A stretch of DNA of 64,000 nucleotides from an uncultured Draconibacterium sp. GTDB taxonomy: Bacteria > Bacteroidota > Bacteroidia > Bacteroidales > Prolixibacteraceae. The stretch is from assembly GCF_963676815.1 (NCBI RefSeq), contig NZ_OY781365.1, forward strand, positions 124,001 to 188,000, given 5' to 3'. The notes under the pieces are model-generated. The model ran no database searches. It was not told the DNA's origin and worked only from the letters and a program-made list of their open reading frames with translations. This document shows positions 40,358 through 50,558 of the stretch, in pieces. Both the position numbers and the translations under genes were made by a program. Positions within the stretch are counted from its first letter, which is position 1; each line of letters opens with the position of its first letter.

Positions 40358-42478
40358 TTACATTAAACCTCTGCCTTTTAAAAGTGGCTCAATTCCCGGT
40401 TCTTTTCCGCGGAACTGCAGGTATAATTTCATTGGATCGTCTGATCCACCTTTCGACAATACATTTGCGCGGAAGGAAGCTGCTGTTGCCTGATCAAACA
40501 AACCGTTTTCTTTAAACGCCTGGAAAGCATCTTTATCCAGTACTTCGGCCCACAAATAAGCATAATAACCTGATGAATAACCACCAGAGAATATATGCGA
40601 GAAGTAAGTACTGCGGTAACGTGGTGCAATTTCCGGAATTAAACCATATTTGTCCATCGACGCTTTTTCAAAAGCCTCAACATCCAAGTTTGGATCAACT
40701 TCATTTAAAGTATGGAAATCCATATCCAACAAACCGGCAGCCAAAAATTCGATGGTTGCAAATCCCTGGTTAAAGTGTGCAGCATTGTTAATTTTCTCAA
40801 CCAACTCGTCAGGAATTACTTCACCTGTTTTGTAATGTTTTGCATACAATGCAAGCATTTCAGGTTCGAAAGCCCAGTTTTCCATTATTTGTGATGGTAG
40901 CTCAACAAAGTCGCGTGATACCGAAGTTCCCGACAGTGTATGTGTTTCGCATTTTGAAAGCAATCCGTGCAAACCATGACCAAACTCATGGAACATTGTA
41001 GTTACCTGGTCTAAACTTAATAATGATGGCATATCACCAGTTGGAGCAGGGAAATTACAAACGTTGGTAATTACCGGAATAACGTTTTCGCCATCCACCA
41101 TTTCCTGTTTGCGGAAAGAGCTCATCCATGCACCACCACGTTTGCTTGGGCGGGCAAAATAGTCGGTGTAAAAAATACCAATTGTACTTCCATCGGCTTC
41201 TTTAACCTCGAACACTTTTCCGTCTTTATGGTATTTTGGCAAATCGGTTCTTTCGGTGAAAGTGATTCCCCAAAGTTTATTGGCCAAAGTAAAGATTCCC
41301 TTTTGTACGTTGTCAACCTGGAAATATGGTTTTACATCTTCTTCGCTCAGTGCATATTTATCCTGGCGAACTTTCTCGGCATAGTACCACCAATCCCAGC
41401 CTTCAATTTTAATATTGGCGCCTTCTTTGTCGGCAATCTTCTGCATGTCAACCACCTCTTGTTTTGCAACAGGAAGTGCTTTATCCCAAACTTTAATTAA
41501 AATATCGTAAACGTTTTCAGGATTTTTAGCCATGTTCTCGGCCAAAATGTATTCTGCATGGTTGTTGTAACCAAACAGTTTTGCACGCTCGCTGCGCAAT
41601 TCGGCAATACGGGCTACAATTTTATTGTTGTCGAACTCGTTGCCATTGTCACCTTTCATAATGTAACCTTTGTACAACTTCTCGCGCAATTCGCGGTTTG
41701 GCGAATAAGTTAGAAACGGATACATACTTGGGCGGCTAATGGTAAAAATCCATTTTCCTTCTTGTCCTTCTTCTTTTGCGGTGGCAGCAGCAGCCGAAAC
41801 AGAAGACGCTGGCAGACCTTCTAAATCAGCCTGATCTTCAATAACCAGTTTAAAAGCGTTGTTATCTTTCAAAACGTGCTCTCCGAATTGTACCGACAGC
41901 GTTGCCAGTTCACCATTAATCTCGCGCATACGTGCTTTTTTATCAGCAGGAAGTTCAGCACCACCACGTACAAACGATTTGTATTTTTTCTCCAGAAAAC
42001 GAGCTTCTTCAGTGCTCAGATCAAGATCTTCACGTTGCTCGTAAACTGCTTTTACACGCTTAAATAAACCTTCGTTAAGGTTGATATCGTCGTAGTGTGC
42101 CGATAATTGCGGCTCGATATCTTTTTCAATTGCCTGAATACTATCGTTAGTATGTGCGCTGCTTAAGTTGCTGAACACATTACTTACACGATTCAAAAAC
42201 GATCCTGATTTGTCGAGCGCAACCATTGTATTTTCAAAAGTCGGCGCTTCCGGATTGTTTACAATTGCATCAATTTCTTCTTTGTGTAAACGCATTCCCT
42301 CTGCAAATGCAGGACGAAAATGTTCGTTTTCAATTTGATCAAACGGCGGAACACCAAATGGTGTGTTCCATTCCTCAAAAAACGGATTCTCCATGTTACT
42401 TGTACTTTCCTTTTGCTGTGTTTGGCACGATGTGACCACCAAACCCAGGATAAAAACAAAAAATAGCAGTTTCTTCAT
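40358..42478 (-). CDS. M3 family metallopeptidase (Dcp-like), lipoprotein
   Basis: The 706-residue precursor has a lipoprotein signal (VVTSC, then QTQQKEST). The zinc site is H497-E-F-G-H501 (FHEFGHGLHGLLS), with the third ligand glutamate expected about 25 residues on (RDFVELPSQIMENW). Length and phrases such as NPFFEEWNTPFGVPPFDQIENEHFRPAF match the peptidyl-dipeptidase Dcp / oligopeptidase A family. Known role: cleaving dipeptides from the C-termini of oligopeptides. The lipid anchor places it in the envelope, unlike cytoplasmic E. coli Dcp. Monogenic, with a TAAATTTG box 22 nt upstream and a terminator downstream. Confidence 0.93.
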   Translation of the reverse strand: MKKLLFFVFILGLVVTSCQTQQKESTSNMENPFFEEWNTPFGVPPFDQIENEHFRPAFAEGMRLHKEEIDAIVNNPEAPTFENTMVALDKSGSFLNRVSNVFSNLSSAHTNDSIQAIEKDIEPQLSAHYDDINLNEGLFKRVKAVYEQREDLDLSTEEARFLEKKYKSFVRGGAELPADKKARMREINGELATLSVQFGEHVLKDNNAFKLVIEDQADLEGLPASSVSAAAATAKEEGQEGKWIFTISRPSMYPFLTYSPNRELREKLYKGYIMKGDNGNEFDNNKIVARIAELRSERAKLFGYNNHAEYILAENMAKNPENVYDILIKVWDKALPVAKQEVVDMQKIADKEGANIKIEGWDWWYYAEKVRQDKYALSEEDVKPYFQVDNVQKGIFTLANKLWGITFTERTDLPKYHKDGKVFEVKEADGSTIGIFYTDYFARPSKRGGAWMSSFRKQEMVDGENVIPVITNVCNFPAPTGDMPSLLSLDQVTTMFHEFGHGLHGLLSKCETHTLSGTSVSRDFVELPSQIMENWAFEPEMLALYAKHYKTGEVIPDELVEKINNAAHFNQGFATIEFLAAGLLDMDFHTLNEVDPNLDVEAFEKASMDKYGLIPEIAPRYRSTYFSHIFSGGYSSGYYAYLWAEVLDKDAFQAFKENGLFDQATAASFRANVLSKGGSDDPMKLYLQFRGKEPGIEPLLKGRGLM

Positions 42479-42500
42479 TTTCCTAATATTAATGATAATT

Positions 42501-42508
42501 CAAATTTA
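42501..42508 (-). promoter_or_regulatory. Candidate -7 box (TAAATTTG) for the M3 peptidase gene
   Basis: It matches TAnnTTTG on the minus strand, 22 nt before the start codon. Confidence 0.4.
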
Positions 42509-42670
42509 GCTGCGCAAGATAATACTTTTCGCCTCATCCATAAATGACAGAATTCAAGTTTTTCTACCTATTCCTTTGGCATTTAAAAGAATTTATGGCC
42601 GAATTCCGCATCCTGTTTTAATTCTTTGTGATTAGCAGAAACCTGCTTATGTATATGTTATAAAAATCAG

Positions 42671-42678
42671 TACTTTTG
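42671..42678 (+). promoter_or_regulatory. Candidate -7 box (TACTTTTG) for pheT
   Basis: It matches TAnnTTTG, 37 nt before the pheT start. It is the same octamer as in front of the Nif3-like gene. Confidence 0.45.
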
Positions 42679-42715
42679 TGCGATTCAAAAAAATTGACAG
42701 AAAAATCATTATAAG

Positions 42716-45166
42716 ATGAAGATTTCATATTCCTGGTTAAAAGATTACATTAAGCTGGAACAATCGCCCGAAGAGATTTGCGACATTTTAACGCAAACCG
42801 GATTGGAAGTTGGCGGTTTAGAAGAGGTTGAAACCGTTAAAGGAGGTTTGGCAGGTTTGGTAATTGGCGAAGTTATTACCTGCGAGCAACACCCGAATTC
42901 AGATCATTTAAGCAAAACAACTGTGAATGTTGGCACCGAAGAAGTATTGCCGATTGTTTGTGGTGCGCCAAACGTAGCTGCCGGACAAAAAGTTGTTGTG
43001 GCTACCGTTGGAACTACACTTTACGATGGCGACCAGGAATTTAAAATTAAAAAATCAAAGATTCGTGGCGAAGTGTCGATGGGGATGATTTGTGCCGAAG
43101 ATGAAATTGGATTGGGCACCAACCACGATGGAATAATGGTATTAGATGAACATGCAAAAGTTGGCATGCAGGCTAAAGATTATTTCAATGTGGAATCGGA
43201 TTGGGTAATCGAAATCGACCTTACACCAAACCGTATTGATGGAGCTTCGTTTATTGGAGCGGCCCGCGATTTGGCTGCTTTCCTGAAAAAAACACAGGAT
43301 ATTGAATATACAAAACCATCCGTTGACGACTTTAAAGTTGATAACAACGATTTGGTAATTCCGGTAGAAGTTGAAAACACCGAAGCTTGTCCGCGTTATG
43401 CTGCGGTAACTATTTCAGGAATTGAGGTGAAGGAATCACCGGAGTGGTTGCAGAACCGTTTAAAAATGATTGGTCTTACGCCGATTAACAACGTGGTTGA
43501 CATTACCAATTATGTGTTATTCGAAACCGCCCAGCCATTACACGCTTTTGATGCCGACGAAATTACCGGCGGAAAAGTGATTGTAAAAACGCTACCTGCA
43601 AAAACAAAATTCACAACGCTTGACGAAGTGGAACGCGAACTGGATGAGAACGACCTGATGATATGCAATACCGAAGAAGCCATGTGTATTGGTGGTGTTT
43701 TCGGAGGAATCAAATCAGGCATGAAAGAAACGACTAAAAATGTGTTTTTGGAAAGTGCTTATTTCGATCCGGTTTATATTCGTAAAACTGCACGCCGTCA
43801 TGGTTTGAACACTGATGCATCGTTCCGTTTCGAGCGCGGCGTTGATCCGAACGGACAAATTTATGCGCTAAAACGTGCCGCTTTAATGATTAAAGAAATT
43901 GCCGGAGGAACCATTTCTTCCGACATTATTGATATTTACCCGAATCCGATTGAAGATTTTAAAGTGAGTGTTTCGTATGCAAACATCACTCGTTTAATCG
44001 GTAAAGATTTGGGTGCTGACGCTGTGAAAAGCATTCTCGAATCGCTGGAAATTAAAATTGAAAGCGAGAACGAAACCGGTTTGGAACTGCTTGTTCCGGC
44101 TTACCGAGTTGATGTAAAACGTGAAGCCGACGTAATTGAAGAGATCCTGAGAATTTACGGTTACAACAACATTGAAATACCTACTCAGGTAAAATCGTCG
44201 TTGCAAACTGCCGACAAACCAAATCCCGACAGTGTTAAAAACCTGGTTGCAGAAATGCTGACTTCGCAAGGTTTCAACGAAATCTGGTCGAACTCGTTAA
44301 CAAAATCGAGCTATTACGAAGGTTTGGAGCAATACAAAGATGAGCAATCCGTAAAAATGCTGAATCCATTGAGCGCTGACTTGAACGGAATGCGCCAAAC
44401 CTTGTTATTTGGCGGATTGGAATGCATTGCTTACAACGCTAACCGTCAGAATAAAAACCTGAAGATTTATGAATTCGGGAACACTTACTTTTACAAAGGA
44501 ACACAGCTGAAAGACCAGCCTGCCAATAATTACTGGGAAGAAAGTCATCTTGGGCTGTTCGTAACCGGAAATAAAGAGGCAGAAAGCTGGACGATGAAAG
44601 AAGAAGCTGCATCGTTTTACGGATTAAAATCGTATGCTGAAAACATTCTGAAACGATTGGGTTTATCTACAGATATTATGCAGATTGACGATTGCGAGGA
44701 TGAACTATTCAGCGAGGTACTGGCATACTCTTACAACAACAAAGTTGTGCTGAAACTTGGAGTTATTGCCGGAAAATGGCTGAAAAAATTCGAGATCGAA
44801 AACCCGGTTTATTACGCCGATTTTAACTGGGATAGTGTATTTAAAGCGCACAAAAACCATAAAGTACTGTTTAACGAGTTGCCTAAATTCCCGGCTGTTC
44901 GTCGCGACTTGGCTTTACTGCTCGACAAACCGGTTAAGTTCAGCCAGCTAAAAGAAACGGCCTTTAAAATGGAGCGCCAGTTACTGCGCGAAGTTGACTT
45001 GTTTGACGTTTACGAAGGAAAAGGTGTTCCGGAAGGAAAAAAATCGTACGCTGTAAGTTTTATCCTACGCGATGATAACAAAACACTAAAAGACAAGCAA
45101 ATCGACAAAACCATGCAAAAGCTGATAATGGCTTTTCAACGGGATTTTGGAGCTGAATTACGCTAA
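42716..45166 (+). CDS. pheT: Phenylalanine--tRNA ligase beta subunit
   Basis: The 816-residue subunit is full length. The N-terminus is MKISYSWLKDYIKL. An EMAP-like tRNA-binding domain (about 40-150) includes GEVITCEQHPNSDHLSKTTVNVG. The B3/B4 editing domain and B5 domain follow, with FRFERGVDPN. The C-terminal ferredoxin-fold anticodon-binding domain contains FPAVRRDLALLLDKPVKFSQL. Reaction: charging of tRNA-Phe, as an alpha2beta2 enzyme in the cytoplasm. pheS is not adjacent, which is normal in Bacteroidota. A hairpin terminator follows 24 nt after the stop. Confidence 0.97.
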   Translation: MKISYSWLKDYIKLEQSPEEICDILTQTGLEVGGLEEVETVKGGLAGLVIGEVITCEQHPNSDHLSKTTVNVGTEEVLPIVCGAPNVAAGQKVVVATVGTTLYDGDQEFKIKKSKIRGEVSMGMICAEDEIGLGTNHDGIMVLDEHAKVGMQAKDYFNVESDWVIEIDLTPNRIDGASFIGAARDLAAFLKKTQDIEYTKPSVDDFKVDNNDLVIPVEVENTEACPRYAAVTISGIEVKESPEWLQNRLKMIGLTPINNVVDITNYVLFETAQPLHAFDADEITGGKVIVKTLPAKTKFTTLDEVERELDENDLMICNTEEAMCIGGVFGGIKSGMKETTKNVFLESAYFDPVYIRKTARRHGLNTDASFRFERGVDPNGQIYALKRAALMIKEIAGGTISSDIIDIYPNPIEDFKVSVSYANITRLIGKDLGADAVKSILESLEIKIESENETGLELLVPAYRVDVKREADVIEEILRIYGYNNIEIPTQVKSSLQTADKPNPDSVKNLVAEMLTSQGFNEIWSNSLTKSSYYEGLEQYKDEQSVKMLNPLSADLNGMRQTLLFGGLECIAYNANRQNKNLKIYEFGNTYFYKGTQLKDQPANNYWEESHLGLFVTGNKEAESWTMKEEAASFYGLKSYAENILKRLGLSTDIMQIDDCEDELFSEVLAYSYNNKVVLKLGVIAGKWLKKFEIENPVYYADFNWDSVFKAHKNHKVLFNELPKFPAVRRDLALLLDKPVKFSQLKETAFKMERQLLREVDLFDVYEGKGVPEGKKSYAVSFILRDDNKTLKDKQIDKTMQKLIMAFQRDFGAELR

Positions 45167-45190
45167 AAACCACAACATAATACAAATTGA

Positions 45191-45213
45191 CATCCCGGAT
45201 TTATTCCGGGATG
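45191..45213 (+). terminator. Terminator after pheT
   Basis: CATCCCGG-ATTTATT-CCGGGATG followed by a T-rich stretch, 24 nt after the pheT stop and ahead of the EamA gene. Confidence 0.8.
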
Positions 45214-45236
45214 TTTGTTTAAAGTAACTTCGTCGT

Positions 45237-46139
45237 ATGCAAAACCACACAAAAGGAATCGTTTACGCTGCAATTACAGCATTCTTTTGGGGCTTTTTAG
45301 CTATCGCCTTAAAAGTTGCCGTACGCGAAGTCGATCCGGTGACGGTGGTGTGGATTCGTTTTGTGGTGGCCTTTATTATTCTCGCTATCTGGCAGGCTTT
45401 TAAAACTCCCTCATCTTTTAAGATTCTGATAAAACCTCCCCTGTTATTGATTCTTGCAGCGCTGGCTTTATCGTGGAATTACATGGGTTATATGTTGGGA
45501 ATTCACCACACAACACCCAGCAACGCCCAGCTTTTTATTCAAACCGGACCGCTTATTTTAGCCGTGGCGGGCTTCCTTATTTTTAAAGAAAAACTACTCC
45601 GAAACCAGATCGTTGGTTTTTCAATTGCCATTTTTGGATTTTCATTTTTCTATCGCGATCAGTTGCAAGCCTTTTTCGAAACTGCAGGTAATTACAAAAT
45701 AGGAATACTGTTGACAATTTCAGGAGCTGTTGCATGGTCGATTTATGCTATTCTGCAAAAGAAATTAGTTCGTACTTATTCAGTCGACAGTTTAAACCTT
45801 GTGCTGTTTGGCTTACCATCGCTTTTGTACATTCCTTTTATTGAATTTCGACCATTGTTAGAACTAAGCTGGAGCTGGTGGTTGCTATTGTTATTTCTGG
45901 GTGCCAACACATTTATTGCTTACACTTGCATCGGGAAAGCCCTAAAGTACACGGAAGCCAACAAAGTAAGTATCATCATTATTTTAAACCCGATGATTAC
46001 TTTTATTACCATGGGCATTTTAACCGAGCTCAATGTTTCGTGGGTAGAACACGAACGCTTTTCTGCCATTACAATTGTTGGTGCTGCACTGGTATTTATT
46101 GGTGCTGTGCTGGTATCTCGAAAAAATAAGTCACGATAA
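45237..46139 (+). CDS. EamA/DMT-superfamily transporter
   Basis: The 300-residue integral membrane protein has about ten transmembrane helices in two repeated halves of the EamA fold. GIVYAAITAFFWGFLAIALK and VDPVTVVWIRFVVAFIILAIW are in the first half. SGAVAWSIYAILQKKLVRTYS and the closing IVGAALVFIGAVLVSRKNKSR are in the second. Family members export amino acids, nucleotides or other small metabolites; the substrate cannot be read here. It stands alone between pheT and the stress-protein/ATPase operon. Confidence 0.9.
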   Translation: MQNHTKGIVYAAITAFFWGFLAIALKVAVREVDPVTVVWIRFVVAFIILAIWQAFKTPSSFKILIKPPLLLILAALALSWNYMGYMLGIHHTTPSNAQLFIQTGPLILAVAGFLIFKEKLLRNQIVGFSIAIFGFSFFYRDQLQAFFETAGNYKIGILLTISGAVAWSIYAILQKKLVRTYSVDSLNLVLFGLPSLLYIPFIEFRPLLELSWSWWLLLLFLGANTFIAYTCIGKALKYTEANKVSIIIILNPMITFITMGILTELNVSWVEHERFSAITIVGAALVFIGAVLVSRKNKSR

Positions 46140-46303
46140 CTCCATTCTTGCAAAATCACTCCCTGCTTTAACATCATTATTTTATATGTTGCAGGTCATA
46201 ATTGTGTAACTAATTCCCCCGTTTTCGTATATAAAAGAACGTAAGCGAAAGTCAACAACTTCTTACTTATTGCATTGGGATACAAATTTTAACAAGAATA
46301 GCT

Positions 46304-47173
46304 ATGAACTATAGATCGAATAGTATTCTGACACACATCCCTCAAAACCGCGATGGAGAAAGCATTTTAAAACAGGCCTTGTTTTTTACCAATGCGTTGA
46401 ACATGCGCATCTTTCTTCTCGATGTTATAAAATCAGGGCCGGCATTCCTTCACAATCCCAAATCAAAACGCAACCAAATTCGCCACCAGGGAGCTTTGAA
46501 CAAGTTCACTGAATTTGTAAAAAAGAGTCTCGGAACCGACATTCCAAATAACATAATCCTACGAATTGGATGGGGTAAAATCATCAACACGTTAATCGTG
46601 GAATCGGAACGTGGCGGCTACGATTTTGTAATGATCGACAAAAGCAAACATGCCAACAACGAGCATCTTACCCCAGCTGATATAAGCCGATACGTCAGTA
46701 AATCGTATTGTCCGGTCCTCTCGGTTAACAAAGAGTACCCAATTAATAAAATCAAAGATATTGTTGTACCGATCGATATTACACAGCGCAGCCAAAAACG
46801 CCTTTACTGGTCCACTTTTTTTGCCAAACGACTAAATGCCAAAATTCGTATAGTTTCTGCTTTGAATATCGATATTGAAGAACGAAAAAGTTTAGCCTAC
46901 AAAAATGCCGAAAAGATTAAAACAATGCTTGAAAAACGGGGTGTTGAATGCGAGGTTAAAATTTTGAAAGTACACGATCAGGCAAATCATACTGCAGTGC
47001 TCAACTACATTGAAGAAGTAAATGCCGGAATGGTGATCATTCGTACGCACCAGGAGTCACGGTTTACCGGAAAAAAGATTGGCACTTTTGTTTCGGAAAT
47101 CGTGCACGGTTGTAAAAAACCGGTTTTTACTGTTGGCGGCGTCACCCAAAAATATGATCTGGATGCCATATAA
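46304..47173 (+). CDS. Universal stress protein, tandem UspA-like domains
   Basis: The 289-residue cytoplasmic protein has two Usp folds (about 5-145 and 150-280). The second opens IKDIVVPIDITQRSQKRLYWSTFFAKRLNAKIRIVSAL and closes with FVSEIVHGCKKPVFTVGG, the usual end strand. A clear GxxGxxxxxGS/T ATP motif is absent in both halves, though GKKIGTFVSEI is a weak form. It directly precedes the V-ATPase E subunit gene (20 nt gap) and is probably the operon's first gene. Role unknown; its position suggests linkage with the ATPase. Confidence 0.85.
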   Translation: MNYRSNSILTHIPQNRDGESILKQALFFTNALNMRIFLLDVIKSGPAFLHNPKSKRNQIRHQGALNKFTEFVKKSLGTDIPNNIILRIGWGKIINTLIVESERGGYDFVMIDKSKHANNEHLTPADISRYVSKSYCPVLSVNKEYPINKIKDIVVPIDITQRSQKRLYWSTFFAKRLNAKIRIVSALNIDIEERKSLAYKNAEKIKTMLEKRGVECEVKILKVHDQANHTAVLNYIEEVNAGMVIIRTHQESRFTGKKIGTFVSEIVHGCKKPVFTVGGVTQKYDLDAI

Positions 47174-47193
47174 AACCTGCTTAACCAAAGACT

Positions 47194-47820
47194 ATGACTG
47201 ACCGCATTGAAGAAATAACGCAAAAAATCTATAACGAAGGCATTACCAAAGCTAAAGACGATGCCGACCAACTAATTGCTGAAGCACAAGAAAAAGCTGA
47301 TGCCATAATACGATCGGCAAAAAAGAAACAGGAAGAGATTATTCATGACGCACAAAAACAAGCCGAAGAAAACAAAAAACGAACGGAAGCCGAATTACAA
47401 CTGGCAGCGCGTCAGTTTATCAGTCATTTAAAACAGCAAATTACCGATCTTATCAGCACTGCCCAGATCAATTCACCTGTTAACGAAGCCTTTAACGATA
47501 ACGATTTCATCAAAAAAATCATACTCACATTAATTGAAAAGTGGGATCCGAAAGCCGGAAAAAACATGGATATGCACCTGCTCCTCCCACCAGATGATCA
47601 AAAAGATCTGACTGCTTTTCTGCAAAAAAAAGCAAGCGAAGCCATGAACAAGGGAATTGAAATTTCATTCGATTCCAAATTAAAATCGGGTTTCCGAATC
47701 GGCCCAAAGGACGGCAGTTACCTCATCAGTTTCACCGCACAAGACTTTGAAAATTATTTTAAACTATACTTTAAAGACGGAACAAAAAAATTACTGTTTG
47801 ATGCCGTTGAAACAGAGTAA
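47194..47820 (+). CDS. atpE: V/A-type ATPase subunit E (peripheral stalk)
   Basis: The 208-residue protein has a long N-terminal helix rich in Lys, Glu, Ala and Gln (KAKDDADQLIAEAQEKADAIIRSAKKKQEEIIHDAQKQAEENKKR). This is the peripheral-stalk coiled coil. A C-terminal globular domain binds the top of subunit B. Length and pattern fit V-type subunit E (vATP-synt_E). It is followed 90 nt later by DUF2764 and then A and B. Confidence 0.85.
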   Translation: MTDRIEEITQKIYNEGITKAKDDADQLIAEAQEKADAIIRSAKKKQEEIIHDAQKQAEENKKRTEAELQLAARQFISHLKQQITDLISTAQINSPVNEAFNDNDFIKKIILTLIEKWDPKAGKNMDMHLLLPPDDQKDLTAFLQKKASEAMNKGIEISFDSKLKSGFRIGPKDGSYLISFTAQDFENYFKLYFKDGTKKLLFDAVETE

Positions 47821-47910
47821 GTACCTAATAGTTAAGTTGTGATTAAAACATAATTGAAGCAATAGTTACACCGGGCTTTAAATGATTTGATGACCATTTA
47901 AAATTCGGTT

Positions 47911-48768
47911 ATGCTGATAAAAAGAGAATATTATTGTTTGATTGCCGGGCTTCCCGATTTGTTCTTCGACGAGAACAAAACAACAGTTACCAGCAACGTA
48001 TTCAGGGAAGAACTGCAACACCAGCTTAGTCCGTCCGACTACAAGTTGGTTGAATACCTCTTTTTACCTTTCGACAACCTGAACCTGCTCAATGTTTTTT
48101 TCGGGCAGAATAAGCCGAACTTCTTCCCCGGGAATATTGCGAAACACGAATTAGAGTTTCAGTTTTCTCCTGAGAACGAAGAAATTCGGCTACCTGATTA
48201 CATGAAAACATTTATAAGCTGGATGAAAGGTATGGATAGGAAACATGCCGGTTTGGAAGACGAAAATATACTGACCTCCTTGTTTTACGAACACGCACTT
48301 GACTGTCCCAATCCATTTCTACAGGACTGGTTTTGTTTTGAACTCAACCTGAAAAATATATTTACTGCTTTTAACTGCAAAAAATACAACTACGAACCGG
48401 AAATACATTTGCTGGAAGTTGAAGGCAATGATTCGGTGTATTCACTTTTAATTGAGAACAAACTAAAAGCAGATTATTTCGAGGAGCTGCTCCCCCACCA
48501 CGAAGAGCTTTTTAAGATTGCTGAATCGAATATGGAATGGATAGAAAAGGAAAGAGCCGTTGATAAAATCAAATGGGAATACCTGGATGAGAATACCTTC
48601 TTTCATTTTTTCACCATTGAAAAGGTATTGGCTTTTACCATAAAACTCCTGTTAATCGAGCGGTGGATGAAGCTTGACAAAGAAACGGGCAAGCAGCTGC
48701 TTGACAAACTAATTGACGAATTATTAACGAGTTATGAATTCCCGGCGGAGTTCAGCTTGACTAAATAA
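47911..48768 (+). CDS. DUF2764 family protein of V-ATPase operons
   Basis: The 285-residue protein opens REYYCLIAGLPDLFFDENK, matching the DUF2764 family that occurs in V-ATPase operons of Chlamydia, spirochaetes and Bacteroidota. It is helical, with charged and aromatic residues and no signal peptide. It lies between E and A, where other bacterial operons have subunit C, and ends 6 nt before subunit A. A role replacing subunit C or otherwise linking rotor and stator is inferred from position, not shown. Confidence 0.82.
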   Translation: MLIKREYYCLIAGLPDLFFDENKTTVTSNVFREELQHQLSPSDYKLVEYLFLPFDNLNLLNVFFGQNKPNFFPGNIAKHELEFQFSPENEEIRLPDYMKTFISWMKGMDRKHAGLEDENILTSLFYEHALDCPNPFLQDWFCFELNLKNIFTAFNCKKYNYEPEIHLLEVEGNDSVYSLLIENKLKADYFEELLPHHEELFKIAESNMEWIEKERAVDKIKWEYLDENTFFHFFTIEKVLAFTIKLLLIERWMKLDKETGKQLLDKLIDELLTSYEFPAEFSLTK

Positions 48769-48774
48769 AACAAT

Positions 48775-50547
48775 ATGGCTACAACAGGAATAGTTGTCGG
48801 AATAATATCGAACCTGGTAGTGGTTAAAGTGAATGGTCCGGTTTCGCAAAACGAGATCTGCTACATTAATCACGACGCTGTAAAATTGATGGCCGAAGTG
48901 ATTCGTATTGGTTCTGAAAATGCCTACATACAAGTTTTTGAAAGCACACGCGGATTAAAAACCGGAACTCCGGTAGAATTCACCGGGCACATGCTGGAAG
49001 CAATTCTTGGCCCCGGAATTTTATCAAAGAATTTTGACGGCCTTCAACACGACCTCGACAAAATGGAAGGTGTTTTCCTTCAGAAAGGCGATTACACGCA
49101 CCCTTTGGAAGTGGATAAAGACTGGACATTTAAACCGCTTGCAAAAGTTGGCGATGAAGTGGTGGCCGGATCGTGGCTGGGAGAAGTTACTGAAAACTGG
49201 ATCGCTCATAAAATTATGGTTCCCTTTACTTTTAAAGGCGATTTTAAGGTAAAGAAAATTGTAGCGGAAGACGATTATAAAATTGAGGAAACCATTGCTG
49301 TATTGGAAGACGCAGAAGGCAACGAACACCCGGTTTCGATGATACAAAAATGGCCGGTAAAAATTCCGATAAAGACCTATAAAAATAAACCACGCCCTGC
49401 CAAATTCCTCGAAACGGGTATTCGTGTAATCGACAGTTTTACTCCCATTGTTGAAGGAGGAACAGGTTTTATTCCCGGTCCGTTCGGAACAGGTAAAACA
49501 GTTCTGCAACACGCACTGTCGAAACAAGCCGATGCCGATATGATCGTGGTAGCAGCCTGCGGCGAGCGCGCCAATGAAGTTGTGGAAATATTTGCTGAAT
49601 TTCCGGAACTGGACGACCCTCGCACCGGACGCAAACTCATGGAACGTACAACGATTATTGCCAACACATCGAACATGCCTGTTGCTGCCCGCGAAGCATC
49701 GGTTTACACGGCCATGACGATTGCAGAGTATTACCGTTCGATGGGACTGAAAATATTGTTGTTGGCCGACTCTACTTCGCGCTGGGCACAGGCTTTGCGC
49801 GAAATGTCGAACCGCATGGAAGAGCTTCCCGGCCCCGATGCATTTCCAATGGATTTGCCTGCAATTATTTCCAATTTTTACTCGCGTGCCGGGTTTGTAA
49901 ATCTAAATAACGGAGAAACCGGATCGGTAACTTTTGTAGGTACCGTTTCGCCGGCAGGAGGTAATCTAAAAGAGCCGGTAACCGAAGCCACTAAAAAAGC
50001 GGCGCGGTGTTTTTACGCCCTCTCGCAAAACCGGGCCGACAGCAAACGTTACCCTGCCATTGATGCAGTTGAGAGCTACTCGAAATACCTCGAATATCCG
50101 GAGTATATTGATTATGTATCAAAGGCAATTTCGCCAAAATGGGTCGACCATATTCTGCATGCCCGAAACATCCTTGTCCGCGGACGCGAGACCTACGAAC
50201 AGATCAATATTCTGGGCGATGACGGAGTACCGATTCATTACCACGAAACATTTTGGAAATCGGAAGTGATCGATTTTGTAATACTGCAGCAGGATGCTTT
50301 TGACAAGATTGATTCATCAACACCCATTGATCGACAGCAATACATGCTCGAAAAAGTGCTAAAAATTCATGATACCCGATTTAGTTTCGAACATTTTGAG
50401 GAGGTAAATCCCTATTTCAAAAAAATAATAAACGTGCTGAAACAGATGAATTACTCGGAGTTTCAATCGGAACAATTCAAAAAATTTGAAAAGGAACTGG
50501 AGGAAATAATAAACGAAAAAGCAGTTGTTGAAACCGAACAAATATAA
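48775..50547 (+). CDS. atpA: V/A-type ATPase catalytic subunit A
   Basis: The 590-residue catalytic subunit has the Walker A motif GPFGTGKT (residues 235-242), the catalytic-arginine/GERANEV region (CGERANEVVEIFAEFPEL), the A-type insertion ('non-homologous region') between the N-terminal barrel and the nucleotide domain, and LLADSTSRWAQALREMSNRMEELPGPDAFP. Reaction: ATP hydrolysis or synthesis driving the rotor, cytoplasmic side. The start ATG lies 6 nt after DUF2764. The conserved GSGKT is GTGKT here, a harmless change. Confidence 0.96.
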   Translation: MATTGIVVGIISNLVVVKVNGPVSQNEICYINHDAVKLMAEVIRIGSENAYIQVFESTRGLKTGTPVEFTGHMLEAILGPGILSKNFDGLQHDLDKMEGVFLQKGDYTHPLEVDKDWTFKPLAKVGDEVVAGSWLGEVTENWIAHKIMVPFTFKGDFKVKKIVAEDDYKIEETIAVLEDAEGNEHPVSMIQKWPVKIPIKTYKNKPRPAKFLETGIRVIDSFTPIVEGGTGFIPGPFGTGKTVLQHALSKQADADMIVVAACGERANEVVEIFAEFPELDDPRTGRKLMERTTIIANTSNMPVAAREASVYTAMTIAEYYRSMGLKILLLADSTSRWAQALREMSNRMEELPGPDAFPMDLPAIISNFYSRAGFVNLNNGETGSVTFVGTVSPAGGNLKEPVTEATKKAARCFYALSQNRADSKRYPAIDAVESYSKYLEYPEYIDYVSKAISPKWVDHILHARNILVRGRETYEQINILGDDGVPIHYHETFWKSEVIDFVILQQDAFDKIDSSTPIDRQQYMLEKVLKIHDTRFSFEHFEEVNPYFKKIINVLKQMNYSEFQSEQFKKFEKELEEIINEKAVVETEQI

Positions 50548-50558
50548 ATGCCAAAAGA